A DNA stretch of 64,000 bases from Variovorax sp. J22P240 (lineage in GTDB: Bacteria > Pseudomonadota > Gammaproteobacteria > Burkholderiales > Burkholderiaceae_C), in NCBI RefSeq assembly GCF_030316855.1, contig NZ_JASZYR010000001.1:1116001-1180000 (forward strand), given 5' to 3'. The first letter of the stretch is position 1. Each line of letters starts with the position of its first letter. Below, piece by piece: positions 1 through 8,107 of this stretch. The notes under the pieces are model-generated. The model worked only from the letters and a program-made list of their open reading frames with translations. It ran no database searches and was not told the origin of the DNA. The translations under genes and the position numbers were made by a program.

Positions 1-524
1 CCGCCAAGTTGCGTGTCATCAGCCACCACGCGGAACGTGGTCTTGAAGCCCTGACGGGTGTACTTGGGGTTGGTTGCCGATGGCGAAATCTGCGGAATGC
101 CAGCGTCGCTGTAAAGCTTGGAGGCCGGGATCGTGGTGCCGGAATTCAAGTGGCCCACAATGCCGTTGACCTTGCTGTCGACCAGCTTCTGGGCCACTGC
201 GGTGCCTTGCTTCGGATCGGCTGCGTCGTCTTCGGCGAGCAGTTCGAACTTGGCAACCTTGCCGCCGATTTTGATGCCCTTGGCATTGAGGTCTTCGACG
301 GCCATGCGTGCGCCGAACTCGTTGTCCTTGCCGAGGTGGGCGATGGCGCCGCTGGTCGGTGCAACGTGACCGATCTTCACGACGAGCGCGTCGGCCGGAG
401 GTGCTGCCGGTGCCGGCGCCGCTGCAGTCGGTGCGGGAGCAGCGGGTGCCGCAGCCTCTTCCTTCTTGCCACAGGCCACAAGCGCGAGAGCAGCCAGTGC
501 GACCGCAGTCCATTTCAATTGCAT
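1..524 (-). CDS. Branched-chain amino acid ABC transporter substrate-binding lipoprotein (3' end missing)
   Basis: The gene runs off the left edge, so only about the first 174 residues are visible. The start is ATG at 524, with GGAGG 5 bases upstream. The N-terminus is a lipoprotein signal ending LALVAC, so Cys18 would be lipidated, followed by a low-complexity Ala/Pro linker. The mature part begins VVKIGHVAPTSGAIAHLGKD and continues with GARMAVEDLNAKGI and LLAEDDAADPKQG, typical of LivK-type periplasmic binding proteins. Expected role: capture of leucine, isoleucine, valine or a related amide/amino acid for a Liv ABC importer. The permease genes are not in the window, so the ligand is unproven. 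Confidence 0.9.
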   Translation of the reverse strand, partial: MQLKWTAVALAALALVACGKKEEAAAPAAPAPTAAAPAPAAPPADALVVKIGHVAPTSGAIAHLGKDNEFGARMAVEDLNAKGIKIGGKVAKFELLAEDDAADPKQGTAVAQKLVDSKVNGIVGHLNSGTTIPASKLYSDAGIPQISPSATNPKYTRQGFKTTFRVVADDTQLG

Positions 525-647
525 GGGAAACCTCCAGAACATTGATAAATAGAGTTGAAAACCGGTCTTTCGATCCGGGCGCGAAGACCGAGCAAGTATC
601 GCGCCGCGGATGCGCAGCGCCCTCGCGCATTCGACCCGGCGCGCAGT

Positions 648-1064
648 TTAGCCCAAGGATTGCGGGCCGAAAGCTGGCGTAGACCCTGTGTTCTCGGAAA
701 GCTCGCGGGCCAAAGCTTCGCTCACCAGCGCACGCAAAACCGCTTCGATTTCGGCGCGAAGACCAGGGATCATCCTGTCGAGGTGTTGCTGAACGGCAGC
801 TGACACCGCATCGCTCACGCGCTCCTCTAGCGACAGGTCGACGCGCTGCAGAACGCGGTGCAGCAATTGCTCTTCGAGTCGGAAGGCCTCGGCTTCCGAG
901 AGTTGGGCCTGAGGCGTCAGTGCGACCGCTTGTGAAGGCTCGATCACGGCGGGCTCCGGCGGCTCCTCCGGTGTAGCTTCTTCGGCGACGCGCCCTGCTT
1001 CGGGCGGCAGTTCGAGCACTGTCGTCAGTGTCGGCACGAAGCGTGGCGGGGTGCGCTGGGTCAT
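648..1064 (-). CDS. Conserved hypothetical protein downstream of holC
   Basis: A 138-residue protein with no recognised domain. The start chosen is ATG at 1064, which overlaps the holC stop by one base (TGATG), a sign of translational coupling. Residues 1-55 are rich in Pro, Glu and Ala and look disordered. Residues 56-125 look helical and amphipathic (AEAFRLEEQLLHRVLQRVD, then LDRMIPGLRAEIEAVL). There is no signal peptide or membrane segment. Operon position after pepA and holC suggests co-expression but does not give a function. Confidence 0.75.
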   Translation of the reverse strand: MTQRTPPRFVPTLTTVLELPPEAGRVAEEATPEEPPEPAVIEPSQAVALTPQAQLSEAEAFRLEEQLLHRVLQRVDLSLEERVSDAVSAAVQQHLDRMIPGLRAEIEAVLRALVSEALARELSENTGSTPAFGPQSLG

Positions 1065-1501
1065 CAGCTTGCGCTCCCGCCGTAAGGGTGGGTGCGAATG
1101 GCATACCCACGGTCCTTGTAGTGCCGCCAGCGCGTGCGGCCCGCGAGCTTGTCGGCATCGTCGCTGCTGACGATGTCGATCAGCCGCTCGAAGCGCTCGA
1201 ACCTCACGGGCAGTTCGGCGCCGAGATTCACGAGGATGGGCCGGTCGGGCAGCGAGGCCTCGCCACTCTCGGCCAGCACCACCGGCGTTCGCGCAACGAT
1301 GTGAGCGTCGTCGTCGATACGGCAGTGCGGGATGAACTCGGTCGGCATCAGGGTCCACAGCGCCTGGTCGATGGCGTCCAGCGTCGCGCCGTCGGCAACA
1401 ACCACAAGGCGCGCGCCATGCGCGGCGACCGCCTTGCGAAGCAGCCGGCAGGCGTAACCCACCTTGTCCGGCATGTTGTAGTGGCCGTCGATTTCCGTCA
1501 C
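1064..1501 (-). CDS. holC: DNA polymerase III chi subunit
   Basis: A 145-residue protein beginning (V/M)[19 protein letters not shown], the usual start of betaproteobacterial HolC. The GTG start at 1501 overlaps the pepA stop as GTGA, and the alternative ATG at 1474 would remove the conserved first strand. The interior has [20 protein letters not shown] and FIPHCRID, and the C-terminus [18 protein letters not shown] is characteristic. Chi links the clamp loader (through psi) to SSB during replication and repair. It lies between pepA and a small unknown gene, the order pepA-holC being common in this group. Confidence 0.95.
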   Translation of the reverse strand: MTEIDGHYNMPDKVGYACRLLRKAVAAHGARLVVVADGATLDAIDQALWTLMPTEFIPHCRIDDDAHIVARTPVVLAESGEASLPDRPILVNLGAELPVRFERFERLIDIVSSDDADKLAGRTRWRHYKDRGYAIRTHPYGGSAS

Positions 1502-2991
1502 GCCGCCGACCGGGCCTTCCTGGCCTTGCGCGCTGGCGACTTGACGTCGCCCTTCCAGCTCTGGCCCAGCAGGTAGTTCAACAGCAGGCCCACGGGACGA
1601 CCCGTGGAGCCCTTCGCCGCGCCGCTCTTCCAGGCAGTGCCTGCGATGTCCAGGTGCGCCCATGGAAAGTCGCCCGTAAAGCGCTGCAGGAACTTGGCAG
1701 CGGTGATCGCACCGCCCGCACGGCCCGCAATGTTGGCGACGTCGGCGAAGTTGCTCTTCAGGCCCTCGGCGTAGTCTTCGTCCAGGGGTAGGCGCCAGCA
1801 GCGATCCTGGGATTCTTCGCCGGCCGCGGCCAATGCGCCCGCGAGTGCGTCGTCGCTCGCGAACAGGCCGCTGCGCACACCGCCCAGTGCCACCACGCAG
1901 GCGCCTGTGAGGGTCGCGATGTCGATCACGGCGGCGGGCGCGAACCGCTTGGCGTAAGTGAGCGCATCGCACAGGATCAGGCGGCCTTCCGCATCGGTGT
2001 TCAGCACCTCGATGGTCTGCCCGCTCATGCTGGTCACGACGTCACCCGGCTTTACCGCGCGGCCGTCGTTCATGTTCTCGCACGAGGGCACCAGGCCAAT
2101 CACATTGATGGCGGGCTGGATGTCTCCAAGCGCGCGGAACACGCCCAGCACGCTCGCGGCGCCGCACATGTCGAACTTCATCTCGTCCATCTCGGCAGCG
2201 GGCTTGAGCGACACGCCGCCGGTGTCGAAAGTAATGCCCTTGCCGACCAGAACGACCGGCGGCTGGTCCTTAGGTGCGCCGTGGTAGCGCAGTACGATGA
2301 AGCGCAGTGGTTCAGCCGACCCCTGAGCGACCGCGGAGAACGCGCCCATGCCGAGCTTGGCGACTTCCTTGGGGCCAAGGACTTCGCACTTGATGTTCGG
2401 CAGTTCGGCCAGTTCCTTGGCTGCATCGGCAAGCAGCGCGGGAGTGCAGTAGTTGCCCGGACGGTTGCCCCATTCCTTGGCGAGTTCGATGCCCGCGACG
2501 GTCGCGGTGGCTTCATCGAAAGCCTGGCGCAGCGGCCCCGCATCCGTCACGCCGATGCTCAGGTGGCGAATCGTCCGGGTCTCGGCCTTCGACTTGGTGG
2601 TGATGAAGACATAGCTGGCGTCGGCCGCCGCGATCACCGCACCGCCGACACCGGCCGCGTCCGCAGCCTGCGCGAACACGATGGCCACGCGCTTGGGACT
2701 CGACCCCTTCGCCGCGTTGACGGCCGCGATCACGGTTGAACGGACCGACGACGACTTGCCGTCCCCTACCGACGCCAGCACCACGCGCGGCGCGGTCACG
2801 CCGGCCGGACGATAGAGCGCGAGCAGCTTGCCGGCCTTGTCCGGCATGTCACCAGACTTGCGGGCGTCGGCGATCAGTGCAGAAAGCGCATCCTTGGAAG
2901 TGGTGGATCCGGACGCCGCGAGCACGATGAGGACATCGCATTTTTCCGTGGCAGCCTGGGCGATGGAGAGAGTCTTGAGTTGAAAGTCCAT
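1498..2991 (-). CDS. pepA: Leucyl aminopeptidase (M17)
   Basis: A 497-residue cytosolic metallo-aminopeptidase that removes N-terminal residues from peptides. The M17 signature NTDAEGRL is at residues 331-338. The preceding metal-site segment [10 protein letters not shown] (about residues 250-260) and the [11 protein letters not shown] stretch are also present. Length matches the family (about 500). The N-terminal macro-like domain spans roughly residues 1-170. In several bacteria PepA also binds DNA, but nothing here shows that. The gene diverges from lptF with only 21 bases between the two start codons and overlaps holC by 4 bases. Confidence 0.97.
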   Translation of the reverse strand: MDFQLKTLSIAQAATEKCDVLIVLAASGSTTSKDALSALIADARKSGDMPDKAGKLLALYRPAGVTAPRVVLASVGDGKSSSVRSTVIAAVNAAKGSSPKRVAIVFAQAADAAGVGGAVIAAADASYVFITTKSKAETRTIRHLSIGVTDAGPLRQAFDEATATVAGIELAKEWGNRPGNYCTPALLADAAKELAELPNIKCEVLGPKEVAKLGMGAFSAVAQGSAEPLRFIVLRYHGAPKDQPPVVLVGKGITFDTGGVSLKPAAEMDEMKFDMCGAASVLGVFRALGDIQPAINVIGLVPSCENMNDGRAVKPGDVVTSMSGQTIEVLNTDAEGRLILCDALTYAKRFAPAAVIDIATLTGACVVALGGVRSGLFASDDALAGALAAAGEESQDRCWRLPLDEDYAEGLKSNFADVANIAGRAGGAITAAKFLQRFTGDFPWAHLDIAGTAWKSGAAKGSTGRPVGLLLNYLLGQSWKGDVKSPARKARKARSAA

Positions 2992-3012
2992 AATCCTTTT
3001 TTTCCCTCGACG

Positions 3013-4116
3013 ATGTTATTCCATTCCTCTATACGCAAGGAGCTGTCGCGCAGCTTCGGGGCCACGCTGGTGGTTCTGGTCACCATCGTGATGACGATGA
3101 TGCTGATCCGCACGCTCGGCCTGGCGGCCAAGGGCAGCGTGAATCCCTCCGAGGTCTTCCTCGTGATGACCTACACCGTGCTCGGCTACATGCCGACGAT
3201 CCTGGGGCTTTGCCTCTTCATCTCGATCGTCGGCACGCTCTCGCGCATGTACCGCGACAGTGAGATGGTGATCTGGTTCTCCGCCGGGCGGGGCCTGGCC
3301 GAGTTCCTGCGCCCGCTCTACCAGTTCGCATGGCCGATCCTGCTGCTCATCGCCGTGTTGGCGCTGGTCGGATGGCCCTGGGCCAACTCGCAGACGCAGG
3401 GCATGCGCCAGCGCTACGAGCGCCGCAGCGACATCGAGAGAGTCGCACCGGGCGAGTTCCGCGAGTCGTCCGGACGCCTGCGCGTGTTCTTTATCGACAA
3501 GGACACGCCTGACAGCGCCACGGCCAACAACGTCTTCATCTCCTCGATCGAACGGAATCTCCAGATCATCACGTCCGCACGCAGCGGACGGATGGAGGAC
3601 ATCGACGGCGTCCGCTACCTGCTGCTGAACAACGGGCAGCGCCTGGAGAGGCCCCTCACGCCGGACGGCATCAAGATCAGCGAATTCGAGACCTACGGCG
3701 CCAAGGTCGGCGGCCGCCTGGACAGCTCGCCGGACGCCGCTCCGGTGCGCACCCGCACCACGTTGACGCTGCTGCGCGACCCCAACCTCGTCAACCGAGG
3801 CGAGCTGGCCTGGCGCATCGGCATGCTGTTCGCTGCGGTCAATTTCGTCCTGCTGGCGTTGACCCTCTCGAGCGTGAACCCGCGCGTGGGACGCAGCGGC
3901 AACCTGCTCTTCGCGCTGTTCGCCTTCGTGGTCTACTACAACATGCTCAACCTGGGCCAGAACTGGGTTGGCTCGGGCCGGTTCAGCATGGGCGGCTTCA
4001 TGCTGGCCCTACATGGCGGCGCGCTCCTCATCGGCGTGCTCTGGCTGGCGAAACGACATTTCAACTGGGGCCTCCCGTCGCGTCGCGCCCGAACTGCTAC
4101 GACACCCCACGCGTGA
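3013..4116 (+). CDS. lptF: LPS export ABC transporter permease LptF
   Basis: A 367-residue inner-membrane permease of the LptB2FG complex that extracts LPS from the inner membrane. The start is ATG at 3013 ([18 protein letters not shown]); an upstream in-frame ATG at 2980 lies within the pepA start and is rejected. Membrane segments are visible near residues 15-35, 55-80, 105-125 and three near the C-terminus, with the periplasmic beta-jellyroll between about 135 and 260. The conserved cytoplasmic stretch [18 protein letters not shown] is present. It overlaps lptG as GTGA, so the two permeases are coupled. Confidence 0.95.
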   Translation: MLFHSSIRKELSRSFGATLVVLVTIVMTMMLIRTLGLAAKGSVNPSEVFLVMTYTVLGYMPTILGLCLFISIVGTLSRMYRDSEMVIWFSAGRGLAEFLRPLYQFAWPILLLIAVLALVGWPWANSQTQGMRQRYERRSDIERVAPGEFRESSGRLRVFFIDKDTPDSATANNVFISSIERNLQIITSARSGRMEDIDGVRYLLLNNGQRLERPLTPDGIKISEFETYGAKVGGRLDSSPDAAPVRTRTTLTLLRDPNLVNRGELAWRIGMLFAAVNFVLLALTLSSVNPRVGRSGNLLFALFAFVVYYNMLNLGQNWVGSGRFSMGGFMLALHGGALLIGVLWLAKRHFNWGLPSRRARTATTPHA

Positions 4117-5219
4117 AAACAATCCGTCGCCTGATCTACGTCGAGGTGGTGAAGGCCGTTGCCTTCGTTGCCCTCGGCTTCCTGAGCCTGTTCTTCTTCT
4201 TCGACTTCGTCGACGAACTGCAATCGATCGGCCGCCCCGAAAGTCTCGGCTACGGTGCCGGACAGGCACTGGTCTACGTGACGCTCCTGATCCCGAGCCA
4301 CCTCTACGAACTGTTGCCGATCGCGGTGCTGATCGGCACCATCTTCGTGATGGCGAGACTTGCGCAGAGTTCCGAATACACGATCCTGCGCACCAGCGGT
4401 CTCGGCCCCTGGCGCGCATTGCGGACGCTGCTGTTGCTGGGGCTCGGCTTCGTGGTGCTGACGTTTGCGATCGGCGACTACATCGCACCGGCCTCGGACC
4501 GGACAGCCCAGTTGCTCAAGGCACGCTTTCAGAACGTCTACTCCTTCGTCGGGAACACGGGGGCCTGGCTGAAGGAGAGGCAAGGCGAAAACTCCTACGC
4601 GGTCAACGTCGCCACCATGTCGCGCAATGGCATGCTGAAGGATCCGCGCATCCTCGAGTTCGGACCGAACGGCTTCATCCTGTCGCAGGTGGCAGCTGCC
4701 TCCGCTCACACCGACGACGGCCACTGGACGCTGGTCGACGTGGAGCGCCAGGAGTACGACACGCGCGGCCCCGGCGAACCCCGCATCGTCACGACCAAGA
4801 TTCCCATGCTGGAGTGGCCGACCTCGCTGACCACTGAAATGGTGTCGGTTGCCCTGCTCCGTCCGGATCGCATGCGCACGCTCGACCTGTTCGAATACAT
4901 CCGCCACCTCGAAGCCAACGGCCAGACCGCGCAGCGCTATGAGATCGAGTTCTGGCGCAAGGTGTTCTACCCGCTGTCGTGCCTGGTGATGGTCGTGCTT
5001 GCGCTGCCCTTTGCGTACCTGCATTTCCGTCAGTCCGGAATCACGACCTATGTGTTCGGGGGCGTGATGATCGGCATCAGCTTCTTCCTGCTGAACAACG
5101 TCTTCGGCTACCTGGGAAACCTCGGCAACTGGTGGCCGTGGATAACGGCGGCCGCACCCGGCCTGATCTATTCGGTGATGTCGCTGGCAGCGTTCAGCTG
5201 GCTGGTGCTGCGGCGCTAA
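4113..5219 (+). CDS. lptG: LPS export ABC transporter permease LptG
   Basis: A 368-residue partner of LptF with the same layout: N-terminal membrane helices (VVKAVAFVALGFLSLFFFF), a coupling region with MARLAQSSEYTILRTSGL, a periplasmic domain from about 130 to 260 and C-terminal helices. The start is GTG at 4113, forming GTGA with the lptF stop; there is no better ATG. The ATPase LptB and LptA/C are not in the window, which is normal because lptB usually sits elsewhere. Coupled translation with lptF fits 1:1 stoichiometry. Confidence 0.95.
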   Translation: MKTIRRLIYVEVVKAVAFVALGFLSLFFFFDFVDELQSIGRPESLGYGAGQALVYVTLLIPSHLYELLPIAVLIGTIFVMARLAQSSEYTILRTSGLGPWRALRTLLLLGLGFVVLTFAIGDYIAPASDRTAQLLKARFQNVYSFVGNTGAWLKERQGENSYAVNVATMSRNGMLKDPRILEFGPNGFILSQVAAASAHTDDGHWTLVDVERQEYDTRGPGEPRIVTTKIPMLEWPTSLTTEMVSVALLRPDRMRTLDLFEYIRHLEANGQTAQRYEIEFWRKVFYPLSCLVMVVLALPFAYLHFRQSGITTYVFGGVMIGISFFLLNNVFGYLGNLGNWWPWITAAAPGLIYSVMSLAAFSWLVLRR

Positions 5220-5223
5220 TTCC

Positions 5224-5592
5224 ATGGCTGCGCTGCAAGGCATCGTTCTTTTTGCGCACGGATCGCGCGACGAGCGATGGCGCGCGCCGGTGGAGGCAGT
5301 CGCCCGGCGGGTCGCTGAATTGGGTCCTTCGGTCAAGGTCGTTTGCGCCTACCTCGAACTGATCGAGCCCGACCTGCGCACGGCGACCGCCCGGCTGATC
5401 GCAGACGGCGCGGGTGCGATCCGGGTCGTGCCGCTCTTCCTCGGCATGGGCAAGCATGTGCGCGAGGACCTGCCCCGCCTGCTGGACGAGTTGCGTGCAT
5501 TGCATCCGACGGTCGACTTTTCGCTGACGCGGGCGGTGGGCGAAGAGCCCGAGGTGATCGAACTGCTGGCAAGAAAGGCGTTGGAATCCTGA
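5224..5592 (+). CDS. cbiX: CbiX-type sirohydrochlorin/cobalt chelatase family protein (single domain)
   Basis: A 122-residue protein of the short CbiX form. The active-site histidine motif FAHGSRDERW starts at residue 10, and the second conserved segment VVPLFLGMGKHVREDLP is near residues 70-86. Family members insert Co2+ or Fe2+/Ni2+ into sirohydrochlorin. The gene starts 4 bases after lptG and is followed by cysB, the regulator of sulfate assimilation, where siroheme is needed for sulfite reductase. That neighbourhood favours a siroheme-related role, but the metal cannot be read from the sequence. Confidence 0.85.
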   Translation: MAALQGIVLFAHGSRDERWRAPVEAVARRVAELGPSVKVVCAYLELIEPDLRTATARLIADGAGAIRVVPLFLGMGKHVREDLPRLLDELRALHPTVDFSLTRAVGEEPEVIELLARKALES

Positions 5593-5655
5593 TTTCCCGG
5601 TGATTTTCATAGACTCCGAAGGCATAATGAATGCCGAAATAAGACGGAATCTGTT

Positions 5656-6597
5656 ATGAATCTTCACCAGTTCAAGTTTGTCCAGGAGGCGGTTCGGCGC
5701 AACCTGAACCTGACCGAGGCAGCCAAGGCGCTGCACACCTCGCAACCGGGCGTCTCCAAGGCCATCATCGAACTCGAGGAAGAACTGGGCGTGGAAATCT
5801 TCGCCCGGCATGGCAAGCGCCTCAAGCGCGTGACCGAACCCGGCCAGCACGTGCTCGCCAGCATCGAACTGATCATGCGCGAGGTCGGCAACCTGAAGCG
5901 GATAGGCGAACAGTTCAGCGCGCAAGACAGCGGCACGCTCTCCATCGCGACCACCCACACGCAAGCGCGCTACGTGTTGCCGGTGCCCGTGGCAAAGCTG
6001 CGCGAGGCCTATCCGAAGGTAAACGTCAGCCTGCACCAGGGTTCGCCCGATCAGGTCGCTCGCATGGTCATCGACGAGATCGCGGAGATCGGCATCGCCA
6101 CCGAATCGCTCGCCGACTACACCGAACTCGTGACGATGCCCTGCTACGAGTGGCAGCACGTGCTGGTGCTGCCCAAGGGCCACCCGCTCGCCGAGAAGGA
6201 GCGCATCTCGCTCGAAGATCTGGCCAGCGAGCCGATCATCACGTACCACCCGTCGTTCACCGGCCGCACGCGCATCGACCATGCCTTTGCGCAGAAGAAG
6301 CTCACGCCGCGGATTGCGCTGGAAGCTATCGACTCCGACGTCATCAAGACCTACGTGCGGCTCGGGCTCGGCGTCGGCATCGTGGCCGAGATGGCAGTGC
6401 GCGACGACTCCAACGCCGATCTGATCGTGCGCCCGATGGGGCATATCTTCGGCGTCAACATCGCGCGCGTGGCGTTCAAGCGCAGCGCCTACCTGCGCAA
6501 CTTCGTCTTCAAATTCGCCGAGCTGCTCTCGGATCGGCTCGACCGCAACCTGATCGCCAAGGCCTTGAGCGGTCACAACCAGGATTACGAACTGTGA
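5656..6597 (+). CDS. cysB: CysB-family LysR regulator of sulfur assimilation
   Basis: A 313-residue LysR-type regulator. The winged helix-turn-helix covers residues 1-60 (MNLHQFKFVQEAVRRNLNL, with TSQPGVSKAIIELEEELG). The effector domain begins LSIATTHTQARYVLPVPV, which is characteristic of CysB rather than of other LysR proteins because it carries the Thr/Gln-rich sulfate/N-acetylserine pocket (THTQARY). CysB activates cysteine-biosynthesis genes in response to N-acetylserine. The gene overlaps the following aminotransferase as GTGA. Confidence 0.95.
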   Translation: MNLHQFKFVQEAVRRNLNLTEAAKALHTSQPGVSKAIIELEEELGVEIFARHGKRLKRVTEPGQHVLASIELIMREVGNLKRIGEQFSAQDSGTLSIATTHTQARYVLPVPVAKLREAYPKVNVSLHQGSPDQVARMVIDEIAEIGIATESLADYTELVTMPCYEWQHVLVLPKGHPLAEKERISLEDLASEPIITYHPSFTGRTRIDHAFAQKKLTPRIALEAIDSDVIKTYVRLGLGVGIVAEMAVRDDSNADLIVRPMGHIFGVNIARVAFKRSAYLRNFVFKFAELLSDRLDRNLIAKALSGHNQDYEL

Positions 6598-7760
6598 GCA
6601 CCGTGACCGCCCGTACCCCCGACATCCAGACCAAGCTGCCCGCCGTCGGCACGACCATCTTCACCGTCATGTCGGCGCTGGCCACCGAGAAGAATGCGGT
6701 GAACCTCGGCCAAGGCTTTCCGGATTTCGGCTGCGACCCGAAGCTGCTGCAGGCCGTGACCGACGCGATGGCGGCAGGCCACAACCAGTACCCGCCGATG
6801 CCGGGCATCCTCTCGTTGCGCGAGGCGGTGGCTTCGAAGATCTCGACGCTGTACGGGTACAGCTACGACGCGCAGACCGAGATCACCGTCACGGCGGGTG
6901 CCACGCAGGCGATCATCACAGCGATCCTTGCGGTGGTGCGTCCGGGAGACGAGGTCATCGTGCTGGAGCCCTGCTATGACAGCTACGTGCCCAACATCGA
7001 CCTGGCCGGTGGCACTGTGGTGCGCGTGCCGCTGACGCCCGGTACGTTCCGCCCGGACTTCGGCAAGATCGCAGCCGCCATCACGCCGCGCACCCGCGCG
7101 ATCATCGTCAACACGCCGCACAACCCGAGCGCCACCGTGTGGACCGAGGCCGAGATGCGCCAGCTCGAAGAGTTGCTCGCACCTACCGACGTGCTGGTGA
7201 TCAGCGACGAGGTCTACGAGCACATGGTCTACACCGGCGCGCGCCACGAAAGCGCCTCGCGATTTCCCGGGCTGGCTGCGCGAAGCTTCATCGTGAGCAG
7301 CTTCGGCAAGACCTATCACGTGACCGGCTGGAAGGTCGGCTACGTGGCCGCGCCGGCTGCACTCACGGCCGAGTTTCGCAAGGTGCACCAGTTCAACGTG
7401 TTTACCGTCAACACGCCGATGCAGCACGCACTCGCGAGCTACATGGCCGATCCGGCGCCTTACCTCGAACTGCCCGCCTTCTATCAGCGCAAGCGTGACC
7501 TGTTCGCGGCGGGCCTCGCGAAGACGCGACTCAAGCTCTTGCCTAGCGGCGGCACCTACTTCCAGTGCGTCGACATCAGCGAGGTGAGCGACCTGGGCGA
7601 GTCCGATTTCTGCCAATGGCTGACGAGCGAGATCGGCGTTGCGGCCATTCCGTTGTCGGCCTTCTACGGCGACGGATTCGACCAGCGCGTGGTGCGCTTC
7701 TGTTTCGCCAAGAAGGACGAAACCCTGCAAACGGCCATCGACCGACTGGCGCGACTCTGA
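6594..7760 (+). CDS. PLP-dependent methionine aminotransferase (YbdL-like)
   Basis: A 388-residue fold-type I aminotransferase. The start is GTG at 6594, overlapping the cysB stop; a longer in-frame opening upstream lies wholly inside cysB. Motifs closely follow E. coli YbdL: NLGQGFPDF, TVTAGATQAI, NTPHNPSATVW, SDEVYEHMVY and SSFGKTYHVTGWKVGY, with the PLP lysine at K239. YbdL prefers methionine and aromatic amino acids with keto acids as acceptors. Coupling to cysB fits sulfur amino acid metabolism, for example the last step of methionine salvage, although that is inferred from position. Confidence 0.9.
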   Translation: MSTVTARTPDIQTKLPAVGTTIFTVMSALATEKNAVNLGQGFPDFGCDPKLLQAVTDAMAAGHNQYPPMPGILSLREAVASKISTLYGYSYDAQTEITVTAGATQAIITAILAVVRPGDEVIVLEPCYDSYVPNIDLAGGTVVRVPLTPGTFRPDFGKIAAAITPRTRAIIVNTPHNPSATVWTEAEMRQLEELLAPTDVLVISDEVYEHMVYTGARHESASRFPGLAARSFIVSSFGKTYHVTGWKVGYVAAPAALTAEFRKVHQFNVFTVNTPMQHALASYMADPAPYLELPAFYQRKRDLFAAGLAKTRLKLLPSGGTYFQCVDISEVSDLGESDFCQWLTSEIGVAAIPLSAFYGDGFDQRVVRFCFAKKDETLQTAIDRLARL

Positions 7761-7870
7761 CACGAATGGTAGGAGAGTCCTGACCGTCGGAGGGGGCCCC
7801 TTCCGGCGCTGGACCCGACGCGCGGCACCGACCATGGACTCCTCGAAACATTTCGCGCTAGGAGAAGTCC

Positions 7871-8029
7871 ATGTCTCTCTCGTTGATTCTGCTGATCGTC
7901 CTCATCCTGCTGCTGGTGGGCGCACTGCCGAGTTGGGGCTACAGTCGCGGCTGGGGCTATGGTCCGAGCGGCGGCCTTGGCCTGGTGCTGCTGGTCGTGA
8001 TCGTGCTGCTTCTCATGGGGCGGATATAA
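7871..8029 (+). CDS. Small DUF3309-like membrane protein
   Basis: A 52-residue protein with two hydrophobic segments (SLILLIVLILLLVGALP and GLVLLVVIVLLLMGRI) separated by a Gly/Tyr/Trp-rich loop (SWGYSRGWGYGPSGG). This two-helix hairpin with the aromatic loop is the DUF3309 pattern, of unknown function and common in proteobacteria, often stress-linked. GGAG lies about 7 bases before the ATG. A strong terminator follows. Confidence 0.85.
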   Translation: MSLSLILLIVLILLLVGALPSWGYSRGWGYGPSGGLGLVLLVVIVLLLMGRI

Positions 8030-8056
8030 ATACAAGCGCCTTCCGCGCTCCCAATG

Positions 8057-8084
8057 AAAAAGCCCGCCTCCGCGGGCTTTTTTT
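8057..8084. terminator. Bidirectional intrinsic terminator between DUF3309 gene and hrpA
   Basis: AGCCCGC at 8061-8067 pairs perfectly with GCGGGCT at 8072-8078 around a CTCC loop. It is preceded by four A and followed by a run of T, so it can work for both convergent genes. Confidence 0.9.
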
Positions 8085-8107
8085 CGTCTGCAAGCCAAAG
8101 CCGCTCT

